64,000 nucleotides of DNA from JAHEKO01 sp965212505 (lineage in GTDB: Bacteria > Acidobacteriota > Thermoanaerobaculia > Multivoradales > JAHEKO01), in contig OZ243123.1 of assembly GCA_965212505.1 (NCBI GenBank), forward strand, positions 4,774,001 through 4,838,000. Direction: 5' to 3'. Numbering within the stretch: position 1 is the stretch's first letter; each line of letters opens with the position of its first letter. The position numbers and the translations under genes are program-made. Shown in pieces: positions 41,620-49,017 of this stretch. A model generated the notes under the pieces. That model saw only the letters and a program-made list of their open reading frames with translations. It was not told the origin of the DNA and did not search any database.

Positions 41620-43461
41620 CTAGGCGCGCGCCTCGAAGCTCTCCAGGTCGAGTCGTTCGTCGAGCAGGCGTCGGAACTCTTCGGCCTCGATCGCCCCGGC
41701 CGGACCGTTCGTCTGGCGCTCGAGCTCGAGAATGAAGCCCCACCAGATCCGTTCGCGTCGAGAGATCTCGTGGAGGTCCCAGACCTTGCCGAACTCCTGC
41801 ACGTACCGGTTGTGGCGACAGAGCATGCGGAACGCGTGCGTGGCGTCGGGCCGATCCTCGGACAGGCCGAGAATGCGAACGTCGTTGCCCACCGCGTGTA
41901 CCGGCTGTCCCCACTCGGAGTAGCTCGCAAAGATCGAGCCGAGCTTCTCCATCGCGTAGGCGACGCGCTGCTGCTTCAAGCGCCTCAGAACTCGGGTCAG
42001 TAGTGGCAGGGTGACGTTGCGGTGCAGCGTGGGCTCCGCGAGTGTGACCTTCACCCCGACCTCTTCGCCGACGATGTCGCGGATCATTTCCGATCGAACG
42101 CGAGTGTCGGAGGCGAGGTGCACGCGTTCGCCGATCGCCTCGGCGCGCTTGAGTGCGGCCACCATGCCGGCTGCCACTCGATCGACGGTGATCAGGTTGA
42201 TCTCCGCCGAGGGGTCGGCCGGGAAGATGGTGGCCAGGCGGGTGAGGGCCGAGATCTTGGAACGCTCGAAGCGACTGCCGGCCTGGTCTCGTGCCTCGCC
42301 GACGCGACCGAACAGGTTGACCGGAGCGTTGACGACCTTGGTGTCACCTCGATTGTTGCCGGCCCGCGACTCGCCGATGACGATGGCCGGACAGAGCTGG
42401 ATGACGCGCAGCCCCTTGTCGAGCATGTAGCGCTCGGTCTCGATGGACGCCATCGCCTTCGTGAGCTCGTAGTAGTTGTTGTAGAACTTCCGAGGGAAGA
42501 CGATCTCGTCCTCGCGCGCCGGTGCGCGGATGTGTCGTCCGTGGATGTAGGAGGTCTCGATCGAGACGTGGGCCACGAACGGACCGCCCTCTTCATCCTG
42601 GAGCGACTGGGAGAACCGCAGGGCGTTCAGGGTGCCGGTGACGTTGGCGCGGAACGACACGTCGTAGGGATCGTCGAAGGCGACGCTCGCAGCGCAGTGA
42701 ACGACGTGCGTCAACGTGCTCGCGAGCCGCTCTCTCTCCGCCTCGTCGACCCCGAGGTGCGGCTGCTCGACGTCTCCTGCGACGAACCGGAACTTGGTCG
42801 CCGTCTCGGAGTCGCCGAGCCAGAGCTGCTCGAGTAGCTCTTGTCCGCGCTCGGCGGGCGACATCACACGCTCGACCTCTTTCGTCTTGCGATCCCGAAT
42901 CTCCTTGGGTCGGATCAGCACGACGACCTCCGCGACCTCGTCGTCGTGCGCCACCTGCCAGAGGAACTCCTTGCCCACGAAGCCGGTGCCGCCCGTGAGC
43001 AGCACTCGGATCACTGGGCGGCCATCTACCGTGACCGCCTCGAGCCTCTCCGCGGCCTCTCGCTTGAGCTCGGCCAGCGTAGCCTGGATCGCCTCCTTCG
43101 AGTGGGGGTGCCGCTTGTAGCGGAAGAAGTACTCGCGCTTTTTGAGGCCGAAGAGTGCCTTCGAGATCTTCTCGGGGTTCTTCTGGCCGATGGCCTTGGC
43201 CAGCACCTCGGCGGTGCGGTGCCCGAGGCGCCGCATGCGCTTCATCTTCTCGTACGCCCAGTCCTCGTCGCCGGTCGCCTTGACCACCCGCCCCATCATG
43301 TAGTGGGCGTGGATGTCGACGATGTGGTAGTCGCGATGGTGGTGAACGAGGAGCCGACGGGGCTGGATCTCTTCGTCCAGCACTTCGCCGGTGCCGAGGC
43401 TCACCTTCTCGATGTAGCGATTGGGCGAGATCTCCGGGGGAACCTGGTTCTCACTGACCAT
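41620..43461 (-). CDS. fatty acyl-CoA/thioester reductase-like extended SDR
   Basis: A 613-residue extended short-chain dehydrogenase of the NAD_binding_4 (male-sterility/acyl-CoA reductase) type. NAD(P) site TGGTGFVGKE at 156-165; catalytic Tyr-Lys in YYELTK (Y331, K335); also VVHCAASVAFDDPYD and IQLCPAIVIGESR. The N-terminal 150 residues are an added helical region (EDWAYEKMKRMRRLGHRTAE, SKALFGLKKREYFFRYK) not typical of plain SDRs. It may reduce acyl thioesters to aldehyde or alcohol; substrate unknown. ATG 43461 is preferred over TTG 43491. It diverges from the permease unit. Confidence 0.75.
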   Translation of the reverse strand: MVSENQVPPEISPNRYIEKVSLGTGEVLDEEIQPRRLLVHHHRDYHIVDIHAHYMMGRVVKATGDEDWAYEKMKRMRRLGHRTAEVLAKAIGQKNPEKISKALFGLKKREYFFRYKRHPHSKEAIQATLAELKREAAERLEAVTVDGRPVIRVLLTGGTGFVGKEFLWQVAHDDEVAEVVVLIRPKEIRDRKTKEVERVMSPAERGQELLEQLWLGDSETATKFRFVAGDVEQPHLGVDEAERERLASTLTHVVHCAASVAFDDPYDVSFRANVTGTLNALRFSQSLQDEEGGPFVAHVSIETSYIHGRHIRAPAREDEIVFPRKFYNNYYELTKAMASIETERYMLDKGLRVIQLCPAIVIGESRAGNNRGDTKVVNAPVNLFGRVGEARDQAGSRFERSKISALTRLATIFPADPSAEINLITVDRVAAGMVAALKRAEAIGERVHLASDTRVRSEMIRDIVGEEVGVKVTLAEPTLHRNVTLPLLTRVLRRLKQQRVAYAMEKLGSIFASYSEWGQPVHAVGNDVRILGLSEDRPDATHAFRMLCRHNRYVQEFGKVWDLHEISRRERIWWGFILELERQTNGPAGAIEAEEFRRLLDERLDLESFEARA

Positions 43462-43541
43462 CGGTTTCGATCCTTCGAGGGAGAGCGACAAGCTACCGCG
43501 CGGGTCGGGACCGGGTCAAACGGAGGGCGAGCGGTGGGCGG

Positions 43542-43581
43542 TTGACAGGCTCATGGAGTTGTTTTATCGTATTTTTACGAT
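43542..43581 (+). promoter_or_regulatory. promoter with ArsR-type operator overlapping the permease start
   Basis: TTGACA (43542-43547), 17-base spacer, TATCGT (43565-43570). The operator ATCGTA-TTTT-TACGAT (43566-43581) is a perfect 6-bp inverted repeat covering the -10 box, the expected start site and the first two bases of the ATG at 43580. There is no Shine-Dalgarno, so the message is likely leaderless. The same layout precedes the nearby arsR-type gene. Confidence 0.75.
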
Positions 43582-44506
43582 GATTGATTGGGCAGACACC
43601 CTTCGCTTCGCCGCGCGCCTGAGCGTCGAACTCGTGGTGCTGTTCGTTCTGGTCAGCACGATCGTCTATTGGCTGACCGACCGCTTGACGCCCGAGCGGC
43701 TCCGTCGGCTGCTCGGCGCGCGCTCCGCATGGCGGGGCGTTCCGTTGGCGACGCTGCTCGGCGCCGTCACTCCGTTCTGTTCCTGCTCGACGGTACCCCT
43801 CGCTTCGGGCCTCCTGCGCGCGGGATTGCCAACCTCGACACTGGTCGCCTTTCTGATCGCGTCTCCTTTGGTCAGCCCCGTGGCGATCGCACTACTCTGG
43901 CGCTACGTCGGATTGGAGTACGCGCTCGGCTACGCCGTTGCGGCCATGGCGCTCGCCGCGCTCGGCGGATTACTCCTCAGCGGGCGCACGGCCGTAGACG
44001 AACCGCAGTCGGGCGCCGACTCGGGCTGTGGAGACTCGTGTGGGAGCGAGGCGCCGACCGCGAGTGTTGCTCCGGCGGATGGGAGGGGCGAGCTTGGCAA
44101 GCTCGCCGGCGCCTTCCGACACAGCCTCGCTGACCTTCGCAAACTCGCCGTGTCCCTCACTCTCGCGATCGTCGCAGGAGCGCTGGTGCACGACTACGTG
44201 CCGGATGGTGTGCTGGCCAGAATTGGTGGCGTCGACTCGCTCCTGGCCATTCCGGCAGCGGCCCTTTTGGGAGTCCCCGTCTACGCGAGTGTCGTCGTGC
44301 TCCTGCCGATCGGAGCCGGGCTTCTGAGCAAGGGTGTCGGTGTCGGCGTCGTGACCACGTTCCTGATGGCCTCCTCTGGCTTCAGTGTGCCCGAGGGGAT
44401 ACTGCTTGCGCGCATCCTGCCGCGCCGTCTGCTCTTCGAGATGCTCGCTGTGTTCACGGTCGGCGTGATCGGTATCGGCTACTGCTTCCAGCTGCTCGTG
44501 GCCTAG
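43580..44506 (+). CDS. COG0701 permease (ArsP/SO_0444-like efflux protein)
   Basis: A 308-residue membrane permease with eight or so helices. The key motif is VTPFCSCSTVPLASGLLRAG (C67, C69), which in this family is near the metal or metalloid path; a matching second half begins GVPVYASVVVLLPIGAGLL. A His/Cys loop (DSGCGDSCGSEAP) links the halves. Family members export Cu/Zn or trivalent organoarsenicals. The ATG at 43580 is chosen on the promoter layout; ATG 43553 would lie between the -35 and -10 boxes. Followed 12 bases later by the selenoprotein gene. Confidence 0.82.
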   Translation: MIDWADTLRFAARLSVELVVLFVLVSTIVYWLTDRLTPERLRRLLGARSAWRGVPLATLLGAVTPFCSCSTVPLASGLLRAGLPTSTLVAFLIASPLVSPVAIALLWRYVGLEYALGYAVAAMALAALGGLLLSGRTAVDEPQSGADSGCGDSCGSEAPTASVAPADGRGELGKLAGAFRHSLADLRKLAVSLTLAIVAGALVHDYVPDGVLARIGGVDSLLAIPAAALLGVPVYASVVVLLPIGAGLLSKGVGVGVVTTFLMASSGFSVPEGILLARILPRRLLFEMLAVFTVGVIGIGYCFQLLVA

Positions 44507-44518
44507 GGGGTTCGAGAC

Positions 44519-44833
44519 ATGCTTCCGAAATCTCAGAGCGATGCCTGGCGAGCCTTCTACGAGAGCGCCGGCTCCAGCGATGAGCTCGACGAGCGCACCG
44601 TGGCGATGCTGCAGCTCGCGGTGGCGATGTCGAGCGGCTGTGAGCCGTGAATGCAGAGCTACTTTGGGGTCGCCAAAGACGTCGGGGTGAGTCGTGCCGA
44701 GATCGGCGCCGTTCAGGCGATCGTGATGTCGGTGCAAGCGGGTCGAGTCAGGGCGCAGTTCCGCGAGGCGCGCCGTCGAGCGGCGGCCTCTCGTCGCCGG
44801 GAGCGCGCCACGGACGAGGACGGGGCTTGTTGA
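44519..44833 (+). CDS. AhpD/CMD-fold selenoprotein (in-frame UGA read as Sec at residue 44)
   Basis: A 104-residue carboxymuconolactone-decarboxylase/AhpD-like protein. The frame from ATG 44519 reaches TGA at 44648-44650 and continues without a break to TGA 44831-44833. The first part ends DERTVAMLQLAVAMSSGCEP and the second begins MQSYFGVAKDVGVSRAEIGA; joined, they give the CMD helix-active-site-helix pattern, with TGA at the second Cys of CxxC (C41-E-P-U44). A hairpin with a GGUC loop follows. The usual His after CxxC is Tyr here. Probable redox role (peroxide, or thiol chemistry tied to the metal/metalloid permease upstream). Standard gene callers will split or drop it. An inactivated Cys gene is the alternative, but the hairpin argues against it. 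Confidence 0.85.
44651..44678 (+). promoter_or_regulatory. bacterial SECIS-like element
   Basis: Directly after the UGA, CUUUGG (44662-44667) pairs perfectly with CCAAAG (44673-44678) around the loop GGUCG. The loop starts 18 bases after the UGA; in E. coli fdhF the GGUCU loop starts 19 bases after its UGA. Loop sequence and distance therefore match a SelB-binding SECIS. The bulged U of the fdhF stem is not evident. Confidence 0.75.
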
Positions 44834-44843
44834 GCCGGACCCG

Positions 44844-45179
44844 CTAGAAGATCTCGCCGACCCGCTCGCGGAACCACTCGATCGACTGAGGGTCGAGGCA
44901 GTACCGAGTTGCCGGGCCGGTGGGCTGACCCTCGATCCAGCCGGCCTCCTTGAGCACCTTGAGGTGTTGCGAGGCCGTCGCCTGCGCCACCGGCAGATGG
45001 TCGACGATGTCGCCGGTGATACATCCGGGGTGGGTGAGAAGAAACTTCATGATCTCGAACCGGATGGGGTTCCCGAGCGCCTTCAACATGGAGAGGAGTC
45101 GCTCCTGGTCCGCGCCCTCGAGATCGAGCGTGCAGCACTGGGGAGGGAATCCCTGTGAGTCGGGCGGCGCCGAGTTCAT
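44844..45179 (-). CDS. ArsR/SmtB-family repressor
   Basis: A 111-residue winged-helix repressor: LLSMLKALGNPIRFEIMKFLL, DIVDHLPVAQATASQHLKVLKEAGWIE, then a short wing. Cys residues at the N-terminus (PPQCCTLDLEG) and in the HTH lead (THPGCITGD) could bind a thiophilic metal or arsenite. The ATG at 45179 is chosen from the promoter/operator layout; the TTG at 45218 lies in the -35 box. It converges on the selenoprotein gene, 10 bases away, and probably controls both units through the shared operator. Confidence 0.88.
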   Translation of the reverse strand: MNSAPPDSQGFPPQCCTLDLEGADQERLLSMLKALGNPIRFEIMKFLLTHPGCITGDIVDHLPVAQATASQHLKVLKEAGWIEGQPTGPATRYCLDPQSIEWFRERVGEIF

Positions 45180-45218
45180 CGCATTCCTACGATAGAGAGT
45201 CTCGGCCGCGACCGTCAA
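45178..45218 (-). promoter_or_regulatory. promoter with matching operator overlapping the arsR-type start
   Basis: On the minus strand TTGACG (45218-45213), an 18-base spacer, TATCGT (45194-45189), and ATCGTA-GGAA-TGCGAT (45193-45178), one mismatch from the permease operator. As there, the last two operator bases are the first two of the ATG. The promoter lies inside the 3' end of the upstream MFS gene. It implies autoregulation and a leaderless transcript. Confidence 0.7.
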
Positions 45219-46464
45219 TCCGTTCCTGGTCCGCCCTCTCGGCGGGCACGACGAGAATCCACCAGAGGAGACCGCACACCACTTCGATGCTCGCGAAGGT
45301 GAGCAGACCGTTGCGCAAGCTCAAGCCACCAAATTCGAGCAGGAGCGCCGCCGCCAGGATCGAGAGGCTGTCGGCGACGGTGAGCAGTAGCCACTGTGTG
45401 GCGACCACACGGCCGCGGAAGCGGTCCTCGGTGCGCCGCTGCAGCAGGATGCTGGAGAAGACCCAGTTGATGCCGCTGGGTGCATGCGCCAGGCCGACCA
45501 GTAGAGCGATCCATCCCCACGGCGACCACGGAAGGGCGCCGATGAGCAGATAGACCAGGCCGCAAAGAACAACACTGATTCCGAGCGCCGACGGCCAAGT
45601 CCGCTCGTCTGGGAAAAGCCTGCGGGCCGCGATCGGCCCGATCCCAGTTCCGACTCCGCGCACGGAATAGAGAACGCCGATTCCAAGAGCCGGTGCGGCG
45701 GGGAAGAGCTGTTCGCCGAGGATTGCCAGCATGAAGACCAGTCCGCCGCCGCCCACCGACCAGACCGCTTTGGCGGTTGCGACCCGCGCGATCCGAGGGT
45801 GGCGGAGCATGTGTCGCCAGCCTTCGACGATGTCGCGCGCGGCGTCGAGCAGGGTGGCGCCCTCTTTCATCGCGTCGGTGCGCTGCGGGATCACCGTCTG
45901 CCAGACAAAAAAGGCGGAGACGACGTAGGTCAGGCTGTCGAGCCAGAAGACGGCGTCGGTACCCAGCAGGTCGGTGACGACTCCTCCCAGCGCGGCGCCG
46001 ATCGCCAGGATGACCGACCAGGTCGCAGCAGACAGGGCGTTGGCTACGGGCAGCTGTTCGTCGGTCGTGATGTTGGGGATCGAAGCCATGCGCGCGGTGA
46101 TGAAGACCGCGCTCAGAAAGACCTGGAGTGAGATCAGCGCGTAGAGCCAGGGCAGCTCTTCGGGTCGGTCGATGAGGAGGAACCCGAGCACGACGACCGC
46201 GCGGAGGACGTCGGTACCGATCATCAGCTTGCGGCGACTGAATCGATCGGTGAGCAGTCCGGCGAGCGGCGAGCCGAGCGCGAACGGCAACAGCTTGGTG
46301 ATGAAGACCGCGCCCAGGGCGAGCGGGGAGCCGGTGAGCTTCTGAACAATGACGTAAAGCGCGATGGTGTTGAACCAGTCGCCCAGGAACGACGCAACCG
46401 CGCCGCTCCACAGCATGCGGTAGTTGCGGTTGGTCCGGAGAAGCTCGAAGTACTCGTTGCGCAC
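45187..46464 (-). CDS. MFS transporter (MFS_3/enterobactin-exporter-like)
   Basis: A 425-residue major facilitator with twelve predicted helices. Family marks: NRNYRMLWSGAVASFLGDWF at the N-terminus, GLLTDRFSRRKLMIGTDVLRA (loop 2-3 motif), SIPNITTDEQLPVANALSA, and RFRGRVVATQWLLLTVADSL. It probably exports a drug-like or siderophore-like compound; the substrate is unknown. The GTG start at 46464 lies only 37 bp from the divergent flavoprotein gene. Its stop is 7 bases before the arsR-type ATG. Confidence 0.85.
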   Translation of the reverse strand: MRNEYFELLRTNRNYRMLWSGAVASFLGDWFNTIALYVIVQKLTGSPLALGAVFITKLLPFALGSPLAGLLTDRFSRRKLMIGTDVLRAVVVLGFLLIDRPEELPWLYALISLQVFLSAVFITARMASIPNITTDEQLPVANALSAATWSVILAIGAALGGVVTDLLGTDAVFWLDSLTYVVSAFFVWQTVIPQRTDAMKEGATLLDAARDIVEGWRHMLRHPRIARVATAKAVWSVGGGGLVFMLAILGEQLFPAAPALGIGVLYSVRGVGTGIGPIAARRLFPDERTWPSALGISVVLCGLVYLLIGALPWSPWGWIALLVGLAHAPSGINWVFSSILLQRRTEDRFRGRVVATQWLLLTVADSLSILAAALLLEFGGLSLRNGLLTFASIEVVCGLLWWILVVPAERADQERIDGRGRDSLS

Positions 46465-46487
46465 GAGGCGGCGATCTTGTCATTGGC

Positions 46488-46493
46488 TAGAAT
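46488..46493 (+). promoter_or_regulatory. -10-like box before the first aryl-polyene-cluster flavoprotein
   Basis: TAGAAT ends 8 bases before the ATG at 46502 and no Shine-Dalgarno lies between. The whole divergent gap is 37 bp, so the -35 region would overlap the MFS start. Candidate leaderless start of the flavoprotein-KS operon. Confidence 0.4.
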
Positions 46494-46501
46494 CCCGCTG
46501 A

Positions 46502-47785
46502 ATGAGTGGTCAGCCGCCGGCGAGGCGGGACGTCGTGGTGATCGGCGGCGGGCCGGCCGGTTCGAGCGCGGCTACGGTCGCAGCCCGCGGCGGCGCGGAC
46601 GTCCTGGTTCTCGAGAGGGACCGTTTTCCTCGATTTCATATCGGGGAGAGTCTGTTGCCCGAGAGCAACCGTCTCTTGGAGGAGCTCGGTGTCGCGGAGC
46701 GGGTTCGCGAAGAGGGCTTCGTGGTCAAGCGAGGCGCGAGCTTCTGGACGGAAGACGGCGAGCGTGAGAGCTACATCGACTTCTCGCTCTCCCGGGAGGT
46801 GGCGAAGCCGAAGACCTATCAGGTGCCGCGCGACCGGTTCGATGAACTCCTCCTGAACAACGCGCGCGCGGCGGGCGCCGAGGTTCTGGAGGGCTGCCGG
46901 GCCGATCGCTTCTGCTCCGAGCAGGGCGAGAGCCTGATGACCTACAGCGACGAACGTGGCCGCTGTCACCAGGTCGCGGCGCGAACGGTGATCGATGCCT
47001 CGGGACAGCGGGGCTTCGTGGCACGCAGCCTCGACCTGCGACGGAAAGATCGCACGTTGCGTTGTGTTGCCGAGCATTCACAATTCGAAGGCGTCTTGCA
47101 GCTCGAAGGCGAGCGAGCCGGCGATATCCGCATCGTGTCGATGAACGACATGAGTTGGGTCTGGCTGATTCCGATCACGGCCACTCTGACGAGCGTCGGT
47201 TTGGTGACACCATCGAGTGAGTCTGAGCCACGGCGAGCGGACGGCGAGAGCCTGTTGGAGAGCACCCTGCGACGGGTTCCATCGCTTGCAAATCTGTTCG
47301 AGAGCGCGCGACGGGTTGCGCCGGTGCGTAGGGATGCAGACTTTTCCTATGCGCCCACCCGCTACGCCGGGGACGGGTGGCTGCTCGCTGGCGACGCCGG
47401 CTCGTTTCTGGATCCGGTCTTCTCGACAGGAGTCCTGCTCGCGCTCGAGTCTGGATGTGAGGCGGGGCGGGCCGCTCTGGCGGCTATCTCGAGCCGGTCG
47501 AAGCGACCGTTTGTCGCTTACGACCGTGCCCAGGCGAAGCGCTACCGTTACTTCCGGAAAATGGTGGCCGCGTTCTACGATCCGGCCTTCCGGGACATCA
47601 TGTTCCAGCCGGCGACCCGGTGGGGCCTACTCGAGGCCGTGGTGACGACCCTCGCCGGCAACTCGAAACCGCGACTCACGACCCGTCTTCGCATGGCGCT
47701 CCTGTTCGGCTTTGTCACTCTCCATCGTCGCATCGGCATTGGCGAGCGAATTCACCGGACGTCAATGCCGGGGAGACCGGCCTGA
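46502..47785 (+). CDS. FAD-dependent oxidoreductase, tryptophan-halogenase-like
   Basis: A 427-residue flavoprotein: FAD motif VVVIGGGPAGSSAATVAAR, then LLERDRFPRF-like segment VLERDRFPRFHIGESLLPE, the second FAD motif LLAGDAGSFLDPVFSTGVLLA, and WVWLIP (about 216-221), the WxWxIP signature of flavin-dependent halogenases. It belongs to the halogenase/geranylgeranyl-reductase superfamily; without alignment of the catalytic Lys I cannot say whether it halogenates or oxidises. Its stop overlaps the CTG start of the ketosynthase (CTGA), so it is the first gene of that operon. Confidence 0.8.
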   Translation: MSGQPPARRDVVVIGGGPAGSSAATVAARGGADVLVLERDRFPRFHIGESLLPESNRLLEELGVAERVREEGFVVKRGASFWTEDGERESYIDFSLSREVAKPKTYQVPRDRFDELLLNNARAAGAEVLEGCRADRFCSEQGESLMTYSDERGRCHQVAARTVIDASGQRGFVARSLDLRRKDRTLRCVAEHSQFEGVLQLEGERAGDIRIVSMNDMSWVWLIPITATLTSVGLVTPSSESEPRRADGESLLESTLRRVPSLANLFESARRVAPVRRDADFSYAPTRYAGDGWLLAGDAGSFLDPVFSTGVLLALESGCEAGRAALAAISSRSKRPFVAYDRAQAKRYRYFRKMVAAFYDPAFRDIMFQPATRWGLLEAVVTTLAGNSKPRLTTRLRMALLFGFVTLHRRIGIGERIHRTSMPGRPA

Positions 47786-49017
47786 GCGGGCGATCGACTC
47801 CGCGAATCGTCATCACCGGGCTGGGTGCGGTGAGCGCCTTCGGCTGGAGCGCCGATCTCCTCTGGCAGGGGCTGCTCACAGGACAGACGAGCGTTGATGC
47901 TCCCCGTCGCTTCGACGTCCGGGGCCAGCGGACTCGGCTAGCGGCGGAGGTCCCGGATCCTCCTGCCGAGCTCGGCGAGCGGATCCCGGGTTGGTCGCGC
48001 CTCTCACAGGCCGACCGCTATGCGGTGTCGGCGGCTGCCGAGGCGATGACGATGGCGGGCGTTGCTCAGGGCGAGCCGGGACTCGGGGTCTTCTTCGGCA
48101 GCAGTACGGCGGGCATGCTCGAAGGCGAGGAGTACTACGCTCGCATGACTGGAGTGCGGGCGGGTCGCCCCTTGCGGCGACTCTTGGAGTCGCAGCAGAT
48201 CAATGGCCCTGGCGATGCGGTTGCGCGTTCGATCGGCGCCAGCGGTTCGGTGCAGACTCTGTCCTCGGCCTGCTCGTCGGGCGCCCTGGCGGTCGGGGCG
48301 GCTCTCGAGGCGTTGCGCGCCGGCGAGGTCGACCTGGCGGTAGCCGGCGGTGCCGACTCCTTGTGCCGATTGACCTACTCGGGCTTCAATGCCTTGCGCG
48401 CGGTGGACGAGCGGCCGTGTCGGCCGTTCCGCGGCGACCGTGCCGGCCTGAGCGTCGGCGAGGGGGCGGGGATACTGGTGCTGGAGTCCTCCGAGCGTGC
48501 GCAGGCCCGCGGGTGCGAGCCACTCGCCGAACTGCTCGGCACTGGCGCAAGCTGCGACGGTTACCACATGACAGCTCCTCACCCTGAAGGCGAAGGCGCA
48601 GCTCGAGCGATCTCGAGCGCCCTGGCGGACGCCCGGGTGAGTCCCGAGGACGTCCACTTCGTCAACGCGCACGGGACCGGCACGCCGCTCAACGACGTCT
48701 CGGAGTGGAAGGCTCTCCACCGGGTGTTCGGCGACCGCGCCGAGCGCCTGCCGACCACTTCGATCAAGGGCGCCCTCGGTCACCTCCTCGGCTCCGCCGG
48801 CGCGATCGAAGCGGTCGCCACCGTGCAGAGCCTCGTCCACGGCCTGGTACCGCCGACCGCCGGCGACGGAGCGATCGACGACGAGCTGGGCGTCGACCTG
48901 GTGCGCTCCGAGCCGCGGGCGATCGAGTCGTTCTCGGTGGCGATCTCGACCAGCCTGGCGTTCGGGGGCGCCAACGCGGTTCTGGTACTGGGCCGTAACG
49001 CGAGCGAGGCCGTGTGA
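47782..49017 (+). CDS. beta-ketoacyl-ACP synthase (aryl-polyene-type KS)
   Basis: A 411-residue FabF-type condensing enzyme with a complete Cys-His-His set: Cys164 in LSSACSSGALA, His297 in VNAHGTGTPLND, His334 in IKGALGHLLGSAGA. It extends the polyene chain on an ACP. No ATG/GTG/TTG lies just before the conserved RIVITGLG; the best start is CTG at 47782, overlapping the previous stop (CTGA) with GGGGAG 6 bases upstream. Its stop overlaps the next GTG. The partner KS lacks the active Cys, so the two form a KS/chain-length-factor pair. Confidence 0.85.
   Translation: MSGRSTPRIVITGLGAVSAFGWSADLLWQGLLTGQTSVDAPRRFDVRGQRTRLAAEVPDPPAELGERIPGWSRLSQADRYAVSAAAEAMTMAGVAQGEPGLGVFFGSSTAGMLEGEEYYARMTGVRAGRPLRRLLESQQINGPGDAVARSIGASGSVQTLSSACSSGALAVGAALEALRAGEVDLAVAGGADSLCRLTYSGFNALRAVDERPCRPFRGDRAGLSVGEGAGILVLESSERAQARGCEPLAELLGTGASCDGYHMTAPHPEGEGAARAISSALADARVSPEDVHFVNAHGTGTPLNDVSEWKALHRVFGDRAERLPTTSIKGALGHLLGSAGAIEAVATVQSLVHGLVPPTAGDGAIDDELGVDLVRSEPRAIESFSVAISTSLAFGGANAVLVLGRNASEAV

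Noticed and set aside
43421..43579. Upstream-extended start of the permease (including ATG 43553)
   Set aside because: The extension would run through a good -35/-10 pair and operator; the first membrane helix begins right after ATG 43580.
44651..44833. Separate 60-codon gene starting MQSYFGVAKDVG
   Set aside because: It is in frame with the upstream 43 codons, its sequence is the second half of one CMD domain, and no ribosome site precedes the ATG; read-through of UGA explains both parts.
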